Positions 27,999 to 37,228 of a stretch of 37,320 bases of DNA are shown here, piece by piece; within the stretch, counting starts at the first letter, position 1, and every line of letters starts with the position of its first letter. The notes under the pieces were generated by a model. The model made no database searches and had not been told where the DNA came from. It was given only the letters and a program-made list of their open reading frames with translations. Location of the stretch: contig JAGXGV010000095.1 of NCBI GenBank assembly GCA_024636635.1, positions 1 to 37,320 of the forward strand, written 5' to 3'. A program made the translations under genes and the position numbers. The DNA comes from Puniceibacterium sp. (GTDB lineage: Bacteria > Pseudomonadota > Alphaproteobacteria > Rhodobacterales > Rhodobacteraceae).

Positions 27999-29033
27999 AT
28001 GAAAACGACCTTTACCAAAACCGCGCTGCTAGGAATGACCGCCGCCGGTTTCGTAAGCCTTGCGGGCGGTGCCAGCGCCGAAGCCCATTCGGTCAGCGCC
28101 TGCCTGATCACCAAGACCGACACCAATCCGTTCTTCGTCAAGATGAAAGAGGGCGCCGGGGCCAAGGCCGAAGAGCTTGGCATTACGCTGAATTCCTATG
28201 CCGGCAAGATCGACGGCGACGTGGAAACCCAGATCGCTGCGGTGGAAACCTGCATCGCGGCAGGGGCCAAGGGCATCCTGATCACCCCGTCGGATGGCGC
28301 GTCGCTGATGCCGATCATCACCCAGGCGCGCGAGGCCGGTGCGCTGGTCATAGCACTTGACACCCCGTTCGAACCCGCCGATGTGGCCGACGCCACCTTT
28401 GCCACCGACAACTTCAAGGCCGGCGTGCTGATCGGTGAATGGGCAGCCGCCAAGATGGGCGACACGAGCGAGGCCAAGATTGCCATGCTCGACCTCAACC
28501 CCTCCGAAGTGTCGGTCGATTACCTGCGCAATCAAGGCTTTCTTCAGGGCTTTGGCGTAGAGATCATGGACCCGACCGACATCGGCGACGAAGAGGATCC
28601 CCGCATCGTCGGCAACGACGTGACCAACGGCAACGAGGAAGGCGGCCGGACCGCCATGGAAAACCTCATGCAGATGGATAGCGGCATCAATGTCGTCTAC
28701 ACCATCAACGAACCTGCTGCCGCTGGCGCCTACGAGGCGCTCAAGTCTTTTGGCATGCAGGATCAGGCCATCATCGTGTCCGTCGACGGCGGCTGCCCCG
28801 GTGTGCAGAACGTCAAGGAAGGCGTGATCGGCGCCACCTCCATGCAGTTCCCGCTGCTGATGGCCTCGATGGGGATCGAGGCGATTGCCGCCTTTGCCGC
28901 CGACGGCACGAAGCCGGCAAACACCGAAGGTCTGGATTTCTTTGACACCGGCGTCGAACTGGTGACGGACGAGCCGGTCGATGGCATCCCCTCGATCTCT
29001 TCCGACGAAGCTTTGGAAAAGTGCTGGGGCTAA
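27999..29033 (+). CDS. frcB: Sugar ABC transporter substrate-binding protein (FrcB-like)
   Basis: [69 protein letters not shown]; type I periplasmic sugar-binding fold, close to FrcB of Sinorhizobium from memory. Confidence 0.85.
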   Translation: MKTTFTKTALLGMTAAGFVSLAGGASAEAHSVSACLITKTDTNPFFVKMKEGAGAKAEELGITLNSYAGKIDGDVETQIAAVETCIAAGAKGILITPSDGASLMPIITQAREAGALVIALDTPFEPADVADATFATDNFKAGVLIGEWAAAKMGDTSEAKIAMLDLNPSEVSVDYLRNQGFLQGFGVEIMDPTDIGDEEDPRIVGNDVTNGNEEGGRTAMENLMQMDSGINVVYTINEPAAAGAYEALKSFGMQDQAIIVSVDGGCPGVQNVKEGVIGATSMQFPLLMASMGIEAIAAFAADGTKPANTEGLDFFDTGVELVTDEPVDGIPSISSDEALEKCWG

Positions 29034-29049
29034 GCCACCCGCGCCTTTG

Positions 29050-29074
29050 GGGAAGGGACCGAATGTCCCTTCCC
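29050..29074 (+). terminator. Hairpin between frcB and frcC, likely attenuator/3'-stabiliser
   Basis: GGGAAGGGAC-cgaat-GTCCCTTCCC, perfect 10-bp stem, 5-nt loop. Confidence 0.7.
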
Positions 29075-29145
29075 ACCCCCCTCACTCTCACAAATCTTTG
29101 ACCTGACAGCCCGACTCAGCCACGCTGGTCGGAGGAGGAGAGATC

Positions 29146-30234
29146 ATGACAGATTCACCCGACACCCCCCGCAAGGGGCAGGATTACGAAAGCGCGCTGG
29201 ACCAAAGCGACAAGACGGTTGCCGCCTTCGAAAACAAGCACAAGGGCTTTGTCCACGGGCTTCAGCACCTACTGCACATCAATCCGACGCTCGTGCCTGT
29301 CATGGTACTGGCCGCCAGCGTGCTGATCTTCAGCCTGCCCATGGTGACCGAGGGCAAGTTCCTGACCATGTTCAACCTGAGCCTAGTCATGCAGCAGGTG
29401 TCGATCATCGGCATCCTTGCCGCGGCGCAATCGCTGATCATCCTTACGGCCGGCATCGACCTGTCGGTCGGCGCGCTGATGATCTTTTCTGCCGTGGTCA
29501 TGGGCCTGCTGGGCGTTAACGTCGGCGTGCCATCGGTCTTTGCCGTCGTCGCCGGCTTTATCGTCGCCATCGGCGGCGGGCTGATGAACGGGCTTTTTGT
29601 CACCCGGGTCAAGCTGCCCCCCTTCATCGTCACGCTGGGCACCTGGTACATCTTCCTGTCGATCCTGCGCCTGCTCACCGGGTCGCAGTCCATCCGCAGC
29701 CAGGATATCGACGCAGAGGCGCCGGTGCTCAAGATCTTCGGCAGCTTCATCTCGATCGGATCGGCGCGCATCACCTTTGGCGTGATCCTGATGATCCTGG
29801 TCTTTGCGGTGCTGTGGTATTTCCTGAACAAGACCGCCTGGGGCCGCCATGTCTATGCCATCGGTGACGACAAAGAAGCCGCCGAACTGGCAGGCATCAA
29901 GACCGACCGCACCCTGCTGACCGTCTACATGGCCGCCGGCGCCGTCATCGGCGTCGCTGCCTGGGCATCCATCGGGCGGGTCGGTTCGATATCTCCCAAT
30001 GCCTTTGCCGAGGCGAACCTGCAAAGCATCACCGCCGTGGTGATCGGCGGCATCTCTCTGTTTGGCGGGCGCGGCTCGATCCTGGGGCCGCTGTTCGGGG
30101 CGCTGATCGTCGGTGTGTTCGAAAGCGGCCTGCGCCTGGCCGGACTGGACGTGCAGTGGCAGGTTTTTGCCATCGGCTGGCTCATCATTCTCGCCGTCGC
30201 CATCGATCAGTGGATCAGAAAGGTCTCGGCATGA
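29146..30234 (+). CDS. frcC: Sugar ABC transporter permease (FrcC-like)
   Basis: IIGILAAAQSLIILTAGIDLSVGALMIFSAVVMG and NAFAEANLQSITAVVIGGISLFGGRGSILGPLFGALIVGV typical of RbsC/FrcC. Confidence 0.88.
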   Translation: MTDSPDTPRKGQDYESALDQSDKTVAAFENKHKGFVHGLQHLLHINPTLVPVMVLAASVLIFSLPMVTEGKFLTMFNLSLVMQQVSIIGILAAAQSLIILTAGIDLSVGALMIFSAVVMGLLGVNVGVPSVFAVVAGFIVAIGGGLMNGLFVTRVKLPPFIVTLGTWYIFLSILRLLTGSQSIRSQDIDAEAPVLKIFGSFISIGSARITFGVILMILVFAVLWYFLNKTAWGRHVYAIGDDKEAAELAGIKTDRTLLTVYMAAGAVIGVAAWASIGRVGSISPNAFAEANLQSITAVVIGGISLFGGRGSILGPLFGALIVGVFESGLRLAGLDVQWQVFAIGWLIILAVAIDQWIRKVSA

Positions 30235-30308
30235 CGAACCAAAGCATGACCCCCGTTTCCGCCCCATCCGCGGCCTGGCCGCAGACGATCAGAAAGGTTG
30301 CGACATGA
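30231..30308 (+). other. 25-codon mini-ORF coupled to both flanking genes by ATGA overlaps
   Basis: ATGACGAACCAAAGCATGACC...GTTGCGACATGA encodes MTNQSMTPVSAPSAAWPQTIRKVAT; start overlaps the frcC stop, stop overlaps the frcA start. Confidence 0.5.
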
Positions 30309-31081
30309 CAGACCCCATCATCAAGGCCCGCGGACTGGTCAAGCGTTATGGCCGCGTCACCGCCCTGAACCAGGCCGACTTCGATCTTTACCCGGGCGAG
30401 ATCCTGGCCGTGATCGGCGACAATGGCGCGGGGAAATCCTCGCTGATCAAGGCGATTTCCGGCGCGGTGCAGATCGACGAAGGCAGCATCGAACTGGACG
30501 GCAAGCCGATCAACTTTGCCTCGCCTCTGGATGCCCGCAACGCCGGGATCGAAACCGTCTACCAGACACTGGCCCTGTCGCCCGCGCTCTCTATCGTGGA
30601 CAACATGTTTGTCGGCCGCGAGATCCGCAAACAGGGCTTCATGGGCAAATACTTCAAGATGCTCGACAACAAGGAAATGGCACGCATCGCCCGGGAAAAG
30701 CTGAACGACCTGGGGCTTATGACGATTCAGAACATCAATCAGGCGGTCGAAACCCTGTCCGGTGGCCAGCGTCAGGGCGTGTCTGTCGCCCGCGCCGCCG
30801 CCTTCGGGTCCAAGGTCATCATCCTGGACGAACCCACCGCCGCGCTGGGCGTCAAGGAAAGCCGCAAGGTGCTGGAACTGATCCAGGAGGTGCGGTCGCG
30901 CGGCATCCCGATCGTGCTGATCAGCCACAACATGCCGCATGTGTTCGAGGTGGCCGACCGCATCCATGTCCACCGCTTGGGCAGCCGCCTTTGCGTCATC
31001 GACCCGAAAGACCATTCGATGTCCGACGCGGTTGCCTACATGACCGGCGCCAAGGTCCCGCAAGAGGCTGCCGCCGCCTGA
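30305..31081 (+). CDS. frcA: Sugar ABC transporter ATP-binding protein (FrcA-like)
   Basis: From MTDPIIKARGLVKRYGRVTALNQADFDLYPGEILAVIGDNGAGKSSLIKAISG; signature LSGGQRQGVSVARA; Walker B VIILDEPTAALG. Confidence 0.9.
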   Translation: MTDPIIKARGLVKRYGRVTALNQADFDLYPGEILAVIGDNGAGKSSLIKAISGAVQIDEGSIELDGKPINFASPLDARNAGIETVYQTLALSPALSIVDNMFVGREIRKQGFMGKYFKMLDNKEMARIAREKLNDLGLMTIQNINQAVETLSGGQRQGVSVARAAAFGSKVIILDEPTAALGVKESRKVLELIQEVRSRGIPIVLISHNMPHVFEVADRIHVHRLGSRLCVIDPKDHSMSDAVAYMTGAKVPQEAAAA

Positions 31082-31154
31082 ATCGCGCCTCGTTCATAGC
31101 GCACCTGTTTGACCGCCCGGCTCACGGACGATCAGACAGCCGCAGAGATGAAAG

Positions 31155-31185
31155 ACACCCGCGCGTGCAACGGCGCGGGTGTTTT
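31155..31185 (+). terminator. Rho-independent terminator of the sugar ABC operon
   Basis: ACACCCGCGC-gtgcaacg-GCGCGGGTGT followed by TTT. Confidence 0.85.
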
Positions 31186-31348
31186 CCGTTGCAGTCGTCA
31201 TACCCTTTGCCGCCGTGGCGGACCGTCGTCGGTGGCAGTCCCATGGATCTGGTCAAATGCCGATGCTTATCGCCCTGCAGCCCTCGCGCGGCCTGTCCCG
31301 GCTGAAAAAGGGCCCGCCATGTGCAGGGCAAGCCCCGCCACGTGCAGG

Positions 31349-31810
31349 TCAGACCGGGCGCATGGCCACGTGCAGCCGACACCGGCTTTCCTCGCACAAC
31401 AGCGGCAGACCCAACCGCGAGGCCGCCAGAACCAGCGACAGAATCGCCCCTGGCCGCACCAGAAAGCTGGCCGAAAGGCAGGCGGCGTCGCGGTCCTGTT
31501 CGGTCGCCGTCAGCACGAAGCGGGCAAAGGCCACCTCATCCTCTGACAGGCGCGCGACTTCGGACGGCAGGATGCTCAGCGCTCGCCAGCCGTGGCGGCG
31601 CAGAAGTTCAAGCACATCCTCGAAGGCGGCAAGGCAGCCTTGCGCCCGGACATCCCCCAGCACGGTGCAAAGTACCTTGCACAACTCTTCCCGCCCGGCC
31701 TCGCCGTCATGCCAGAGCCGCAGCATGGCAACCAGCCGGGCTTCGGCCAGCCGGAGATCGCTAACCGCCAGCGGGCGGGCGTCAGAGGGCGAAAAATGGG
31801 CGTGTTTCAT
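31349..31810 (-). CDS. Hypothetical protein (~153 aa)
   Basis: ORF 31349-31840 with plausible start at MKHAHFSPSD (31810); no family recognised. Confidence 0.6.
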   Translation of the reverse strand: MKHAHFSPSDARPLAVSDLRLAEARLVAMLRLWHDGEAGREELCKVLCTVLGDVRAQGCLAAFEDVLELLRRHGWRALSILPSEVARLSEDEVAFARFVLTATEQDRDAACLSASFLVRPGAILSLVLAASRLGLPLLCEESRCRLHVAMRPV

Positions 31811-31924
31811 GGCGCGATCCGCAATCAGGGGTGTGGCCATCCTTGCCGCAGGCTGGTTGACCTGTCAATCCTGATAATTTCACTTGGGTATTCGGCGGCA
31901 CGGGAATGAACCCTGCGCCGGATC

Positions 31925-31940
31925 TATGACCGCGGTCATA
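31925..31940. promoter_or_regulatory. 16-bp perfect palindrome, candidate operator
   Basis: TATGACCGCGGTCATA; same core as 4007-4024. Confidence 0.5.
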
Positions 31941-32315
31941 ACCTGCCCTTTCGGCTGGGATAGGACTACGGGCATGACCACATTCGGACCCACGCAACAT
32001 CGGGCGGACACAGTCGGTCAGGGCGGCGGCGCTGCCTGTCCTTGATGTGGAAACCCTTGCGCCCTGACCGACATTTTGCTCAACGCGACGCATGTAAAAA
32101 GACGGGACAGGCCTCGATAGGCCATTCAGTCGGCACTTTTCGAAACACATAGCTTCCATATCCGGAAAAGATCTGGCCAAGTCCGCTGACCTGCATGGCG
32201 GGCGCACTGCTTTACCCTGAAACCGTTTTACCCTGACACCGCTTCGCCCGTGACACTCTGCACGGCTCCGGCGCCACCATGCCCGACCTCTTATTGTCCT
32301 GACAGGATCCTGCCC

Positions 32316-32915
32316 ATGTTTGACGTCATCACCAGCTGGCTCTCGGCCATGGGAAGCCTGGGCGTGGCTCTGCTCATGCTGCTGGAAAACGTCTTTCCAC
32401 CGATCCCCTCGGAACTGGTCATGCCATTCGCGGGATACCTTTCCGCAACGGGTGAAATGGGCTTCGTCGCCATCGTGCTGGCGGGCACCGTCGGCTCGGT
32501 CGTCGGCGCCCTGCTGTGGTACTGGATCGGTCTCAGGGTAAGAGAGGACCGCCTGCGCCGCCTCATCGACCGCCACGGCAAGTGGCTCACCCTCTCGAAC
32601 GACGATCTGGACCGTGCTCTCGACTGGTTCCGCCGCCACGGCGCGGGGGCGGTTTTCCTCGGGCGGATGGTGCCGGGGGTGCGCACGCTGATCTCGGTCC
32701 CGGCCGGGCTGACGCAGATGCCGCTGATGCCGTTTCTCGCCTTCACCGCGCTGGGCAGCCTGCTGTGGACGACCGCGCTGGCGCTGGCGGGGTACCTGCT
32801 CCGGGACCAGTTCGACCGGGTCGCAACCTGGCTGAACCCGGTCACAAATGTCATCCTGCTGCTGTTCCTCGGCCTTTATGCCTGGCGTGTGGTCCGGGGT
32901 ATGGTCCGCGACTGA
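32316..32915 (+). CDS. DedA family membrane protein
   Basis: From MFDVITSWLSAMGSLGVALLMLLENVFPPIPSELVMPFAGYLSATGEM; FLGRMVPGVRTLISVPAGLTQMPLMPFLAFTALGSLLWTT. Confidence 0.93.
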   Translation: MFDVITSWLSAMGSLGVALLMLLENVFPPIPSELVMPFAGYLSATGEMGFVAIVLAGTVGSVVGALLWYWIGLRVREDRLRRLIDRHGKWLTLSNDDLDRALDWFRRHGAGAVFLGRMVPGVRTLISVPAGLTQMPLMPFLAFTALGSLLWTTALALAGYLLRDQFDRVATWLNPVTNVILLLFLGLYAWRVVRGMVRD

Positions 32916-32975
32916 AATAAATACAGCCGCCCGCCGCACCACGCTATCGCGCAGCGCCCCGGACCGGCCACAGCC

Positions 32976-34154
<1,179 letters not shown>

Positions 34155-34288
34155 GACACATGATCCTCAAGTCAGAAGGGCGCCCCATACAGGATTCGCG
34201 CGCAATTGCCAAAAACAAAACGCCAAAGACAAAACGCGACAGCCGGACCAGACGCCCTGCTTCTTCTTTTTCCAAATACCCCGGGGGT

Positions 34289-34307
34289 CAGGGGGCAGCG
34301 CCCCCTG
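34289..34307. terminator. GC hairpin within a Rhodobacteraceae-style intergenic element
   Basis: CAGGGGGC-agc-GCCCCCTG adjacent to CCCCGGGGG and TTCTTCTTTTTCCAAATA. Confidence 0.6.
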
Positions 34308-34422
34308 CACTGTCCCGCGGACACGGGCACGACCGCTCAAGCCTTCTCAGACCCGCCCATCATACAAATCCGGAGCCGCGCCTGATCGGCAGAACAGCGC
34401 CCGCGTCCCGGGAACGGCCCTC

Positions 34423-34953
34423 TCAGGAAGAGCAGCGCGCCTCGGCATCTTCGACCGCCGCAGTAAAGCCCAGCAGGGAAAAGGTGTCCCTGGTCTGGGT
34501 GCCTCGGGCAGAGCGTGCGGTCAGCACGGCATCCGTGCCACGCTTCATCGCGGTGATCAGCTTGGCGTCGTCAGCCGGAGTCGCGGGCCAGGCCCATTCG
34601 CCTTCGGTGAACAGCTCGAACTCTGTGCCGCTCACGTTGACGTTCACCGTCGAACCGTCGGCAAAGGGATACCCGCCGGTAAAGGCCACCTGTCCGGTCA
34701 CTTCGGCACCGGGGCGATAGAACACCATCAGAAGGATTTCGCCCCGCGTGACCGCGACGACCCGCCCGTCCTTGGTGTTCACGCTTTCCTTGTAAGTGGT
34801 CACCGACCAGCATTCGCGTGGGTCCTGTCCTTCGAAGACCGACCAGTCGGTCATCGCATCCACACGGTTCGTGCTTGCGTTCTGCGCCACGGCACTTCCC
34901 GCCAGCAGCGCCATAAAGGCCCCGGCCATCGCACGGCCCAATAGTGATGTCAT
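34423..34953 (-). CDS. Invasion-associated locus B (IalB) family protein
   Basis: Signal peptide; DWSVFEGQDPRECWSVTTYKESVNTKDGR...GEILLMVFYRPGAEVTGQVAFTGGYPFADGSTVNVNVSG. Confidence 0.85.
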   Translation of the reverse strand: MTSLLGRAMAGAFMALLAGSAVAQNASTNRVDAMTDWSVFEGQDPRECWSVTTYKESVNTKDGRVVAVTRGEILLMVFYRPGAEVTGQVAFTGGYPFADGSTVNVNVSGTEFELFTEGEWAWPATPADDAKLITAMKRGTDAVLTARSARGTQTRDTFSLLGFTAAVEDAEARCSS

Positions 34954-35121
34954 ACGCGCAGCCTCCAGCTGTCTTCAGCCTCAATACCCGTGGTTGCGCC
35001 CTTGGTGGTCCGGCTTATCCTGCCACGCAACCGTTTTTTATCTCGACGTGCCAAGAATAGCCTGAAATACCCCCTGCGTGAAAGCCCTGTTGGCAGAATA
35101 TCGCTTGTTTGTGAGGACCAG

Positions 35122-36123
35122 ATGAGACCCATGCCCGCCCCCCTTGCCGAAATCTGGCGCGGCCCCTTCGCCGAAAGCCTGCACCACGGGCATGTGGTCG
35201 TCTGTGGGTCCGATGGCGACATCATCGAGTCCTGGGGGGATCCCCAGGCGGTGGTGCTGCCGCGCAGCTCCGCCAAGATGATCCAGGCGCTGCCCCTTAT
35301 CACCTCTGGCGCGGCCGACGCTCGGGGACTGAGCGTCCGGCAGCTGGCATTGGCCTGCGCTTCCCATCAGGGTGCTACGGTACATGTGCAGGCGGTAAAG
35401 TCCTGGTTGGGGGACCTGGGCCTGAGCGAGACCGATCTGCGGTGCGGTCCCGAAATCACCCGCGATCCGGACCTTGCGCGCGCGATGATCCTGAGCGGGA
35501 CGTCGCCCTGCCAGGCACACAACAACTGTTCGGGTAAGCATTCGGGATTTCTGACCCTGAACCGGCACCTTGGGGGGCATGGCGACTATGTCGAACCGGA
35601 TCATCCAGTGCAGAGGGCTTGCCTTGAGGCGTTCGAGACGGTCACCGGCCAGTCAAGTCCGGGCTATGGCATCGACGGTTGCTCGGCGCCCAATTTTGCG
35701 ACAACGATGCACGGCATGGCCCGGGCGATGGCCTTCTTCGCCACTGCTGCGGATCGCCAGGACAGCCTCAGCCGGGCTGCGGCGCGGCTGGTTGCCGCGA
35801 TGTACGGCCATCCGGACATGGTGGCCGGAGAGGGCAGGGCCTGCACCCTGCTCATGCGGGCTGCGCTGGAACCCGTCGCGCTCAAGACCGGGGCCGAGGG
35901 ATATTTCGTCGCCATGCTGCCCAGCCGCGGCATCGGTCTCGCGATCAAGGTGCAGGATGGCGCGACCCGCGCATCGGAATGTGCCCTCGCAGCGCTGCTC
36001 GTCAGGCTGGGCGTGGTGAACGCACAGGATCCAGCTGTGGTGCGATTCCTGAACCCCGAGATCGTAAACCGACGGGGTATGGTCACTGGCCAGATCCGGC
36101 CTGCCGCCGACCTGATGCACTGA
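35122..36123 (+). CDS. Asparaginase (L-asparaginase II family)
   Basis: LAEIWRGPFAESLHHGHVVVCGSDGDIIESWGDPQAVVLPRSSAKMIQALPLI; NNCSGKHSGFL; GYGIDGCSAPNFATTMHGMARAMA. Confidence 0.93.
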   Translation: MRPMPAPLAEIWRGPFAESLHHGHVVVCGSDGDIIESWGDPQAVVLPRSSAKMIQALPLITSGAADARGLSVRQLALACASHQGATVHVQAVKSWLGDLGLSETDLRCGPEITRDPDLARAMILSGTSPCQAHNNCSGKHSGFLTLNRHLGGHGDYVEPDHPVQRACLEAFETVTGQSSPGYGIDGCSAPNFATTMHGMARAMAFFATAADRQDSLSRAAARLVAAMYGHPDMVAGEGRACTLLMRAALEPVALKTGAEGYFVAMLPSRGIGLAIKVQDGATRASECALAALLVRLGVVNAQDPAVVRFLNPEIVNRRGMVTGQIRPAADLMH

Positions 36124-36140
36124 CTTCGGCGGCTCGCGAC

Positions 36141-36163
36141 CAAGAGTTTTAGGAAAACTCTTG
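36141..36163. terminator. Hairpin 1 of tandem terminator pair between convergent genes
   Basis: CAAGAGTTTT-agg-AAAACTCTTG, perfect 10-bp arms. Confidence 0.8.
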
Positions 36164-36164
36164 C

Positions 36165-36187
36165 CAAAACTTTTGATAAAAGTTTTG
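36165..36187. terminator. Hairpin 2 of tandem terminator pair
   Basis: CAAAACTTTT-gat-AAAAGTTTTG, perfect 10-bp arms. Confidence 0.8.
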
Positions 36188-36201
36188 CGGCGGCGGTTCG
36201 G

Positions 36202-37071
36202 TCAGGTCACGAAATCGGACTTTGCGTAGCCTTGGAGGTACAACAGGGCAGTCAGGTCGCCGTGATTGACCCGCACCCCGCACCGGCCCTGGACCGAGGG
36301 TTTTGCGTGCAGAGCCACACCCGTCCCGGCCCGACCCAGCATGCCAAGGTCATTCGCTCCGTCCCCGACTGCAAGCACCTCTGTCTCGGCGATGCCCAGC
36401 CGGGTCGTGATGTCCTCAAGCGCTGCCACCTTGGCTTGCCGCCCCAGAATGGGTCGCAAGACCTCTCCGCTCAGCAGTCCCTGCGCGACAAGCAGCGTGT
36501 TCGCCCGGTGTTCGTCAAAGCCCAGCGATTCCGCAATGGCTGCGGTAAACGCCGTGAATCCCCCTGAAACCAGTGCGGTATGTGCCCCCCCGGCTTTCAT
36601 CGTGGCAAGCAGGGCAGGCCCGCCGGGCATCAACGAGATGCGGGTATCCAGAACCTGCCGGATGACGCTTTCGGGCAGGCCCTTCAACAGGCCGACCCGC
36701 TCGGTCAGGGCCGCTTCGAAATCCAGTTCGCCGTTCATCGCCCGGGCGGTGATGTCGCGGACCTGTGCGCCCACGCCCGCCTCTTCGGCCAGTTCGTCGA
36801 TACATTCCTGCTGGATAATCGTGCTGTCCATGTCCGCGAGCAGCATCTTCTTGGCCCGGCCCGCGGTGGGTTGCAGGATAAGGTCGACCGATAGCGCCTG
36901 GAGATCCTGCCAGACCGTCCAAAACGTGTCGGGCCTGCGCGGCAGCGGAAATTCCGCCGCCTCGTCCGCCGACAGCCAGACCGCATCGCCGCCACCCCAG
37001 GCATTGCGCAGCGAGTCGACCAGGGCGGGGTCGAGCCCGCCGGGGCGGGATATCAGGGTGGCGGTGAACAT
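36202..37071 (-). CDS. serB: Phosphoserine phosphatase
   Basis: From MFTATLISRPGGLDPALV: KKMLLADMDSTIIQQECIDELAEEAGVG, LVSGGFTAFT, VLAVGDGANDLGMLGRAGTGVALHAKP. Confidence 0.96.
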   Translation of the reverse strand: MFTATLISRPGGLDPALVDSLRNAWGGGDAVWLSADEAAEFPLPRRPDTFWTVWQDLQALSVDLILQPTAGRAKKMLLADMDSTIIQQECIDELAEEAGVGAQVRDITARAMNGELDFEAALTERVGLLKGLPESVIRQVLDTRISLMPGGPALLATMKAGGAHTALVSGGFTAFTAAIAESLGFDEHRANTLLVAQGLLSGEVLRPILGRQAKVAALEDITTRLGIAETEVLAVGDGANDLGMLGRAGTGVALHAKPSVQGRCGVRVNHGDLTALLYLQGYAKSDFVT

Positions 37072-37139
37072 GGCAGGTTTCCGATCGTAGCCGTTGGGCG
37101 TCGCGAATTGCATCTGATGCGGCGCAATATCGACATTTT

Positions 37140-37228
37140 GCAGCTTGTGGAACCGGGAATTGGGCCGTATGCCCCGCGGTGGGACACCCTTCCCCAACGA
37201 AGGGCGCTTATCTGGAAGGATAGCATTA
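37140..37228 (+). ncRNA. Candidate serC leader RNA (alphaproteobacterial serC motif)
   Basis: 5' region of serC containing hairpin CCCTTC-cccaac-GAAGGG (37187-37204). A conserved serC leader motif is described for Alphaproteobacteria; match not computed. Confidence 0.4.

Noticed and set aside
31782-32942. 386-aa minus-strand ORF overlapping the dedA region
   Set aside because: Crosses the hypothetical gene start, an intergenic region and dedA antisense; composition not protein-like.
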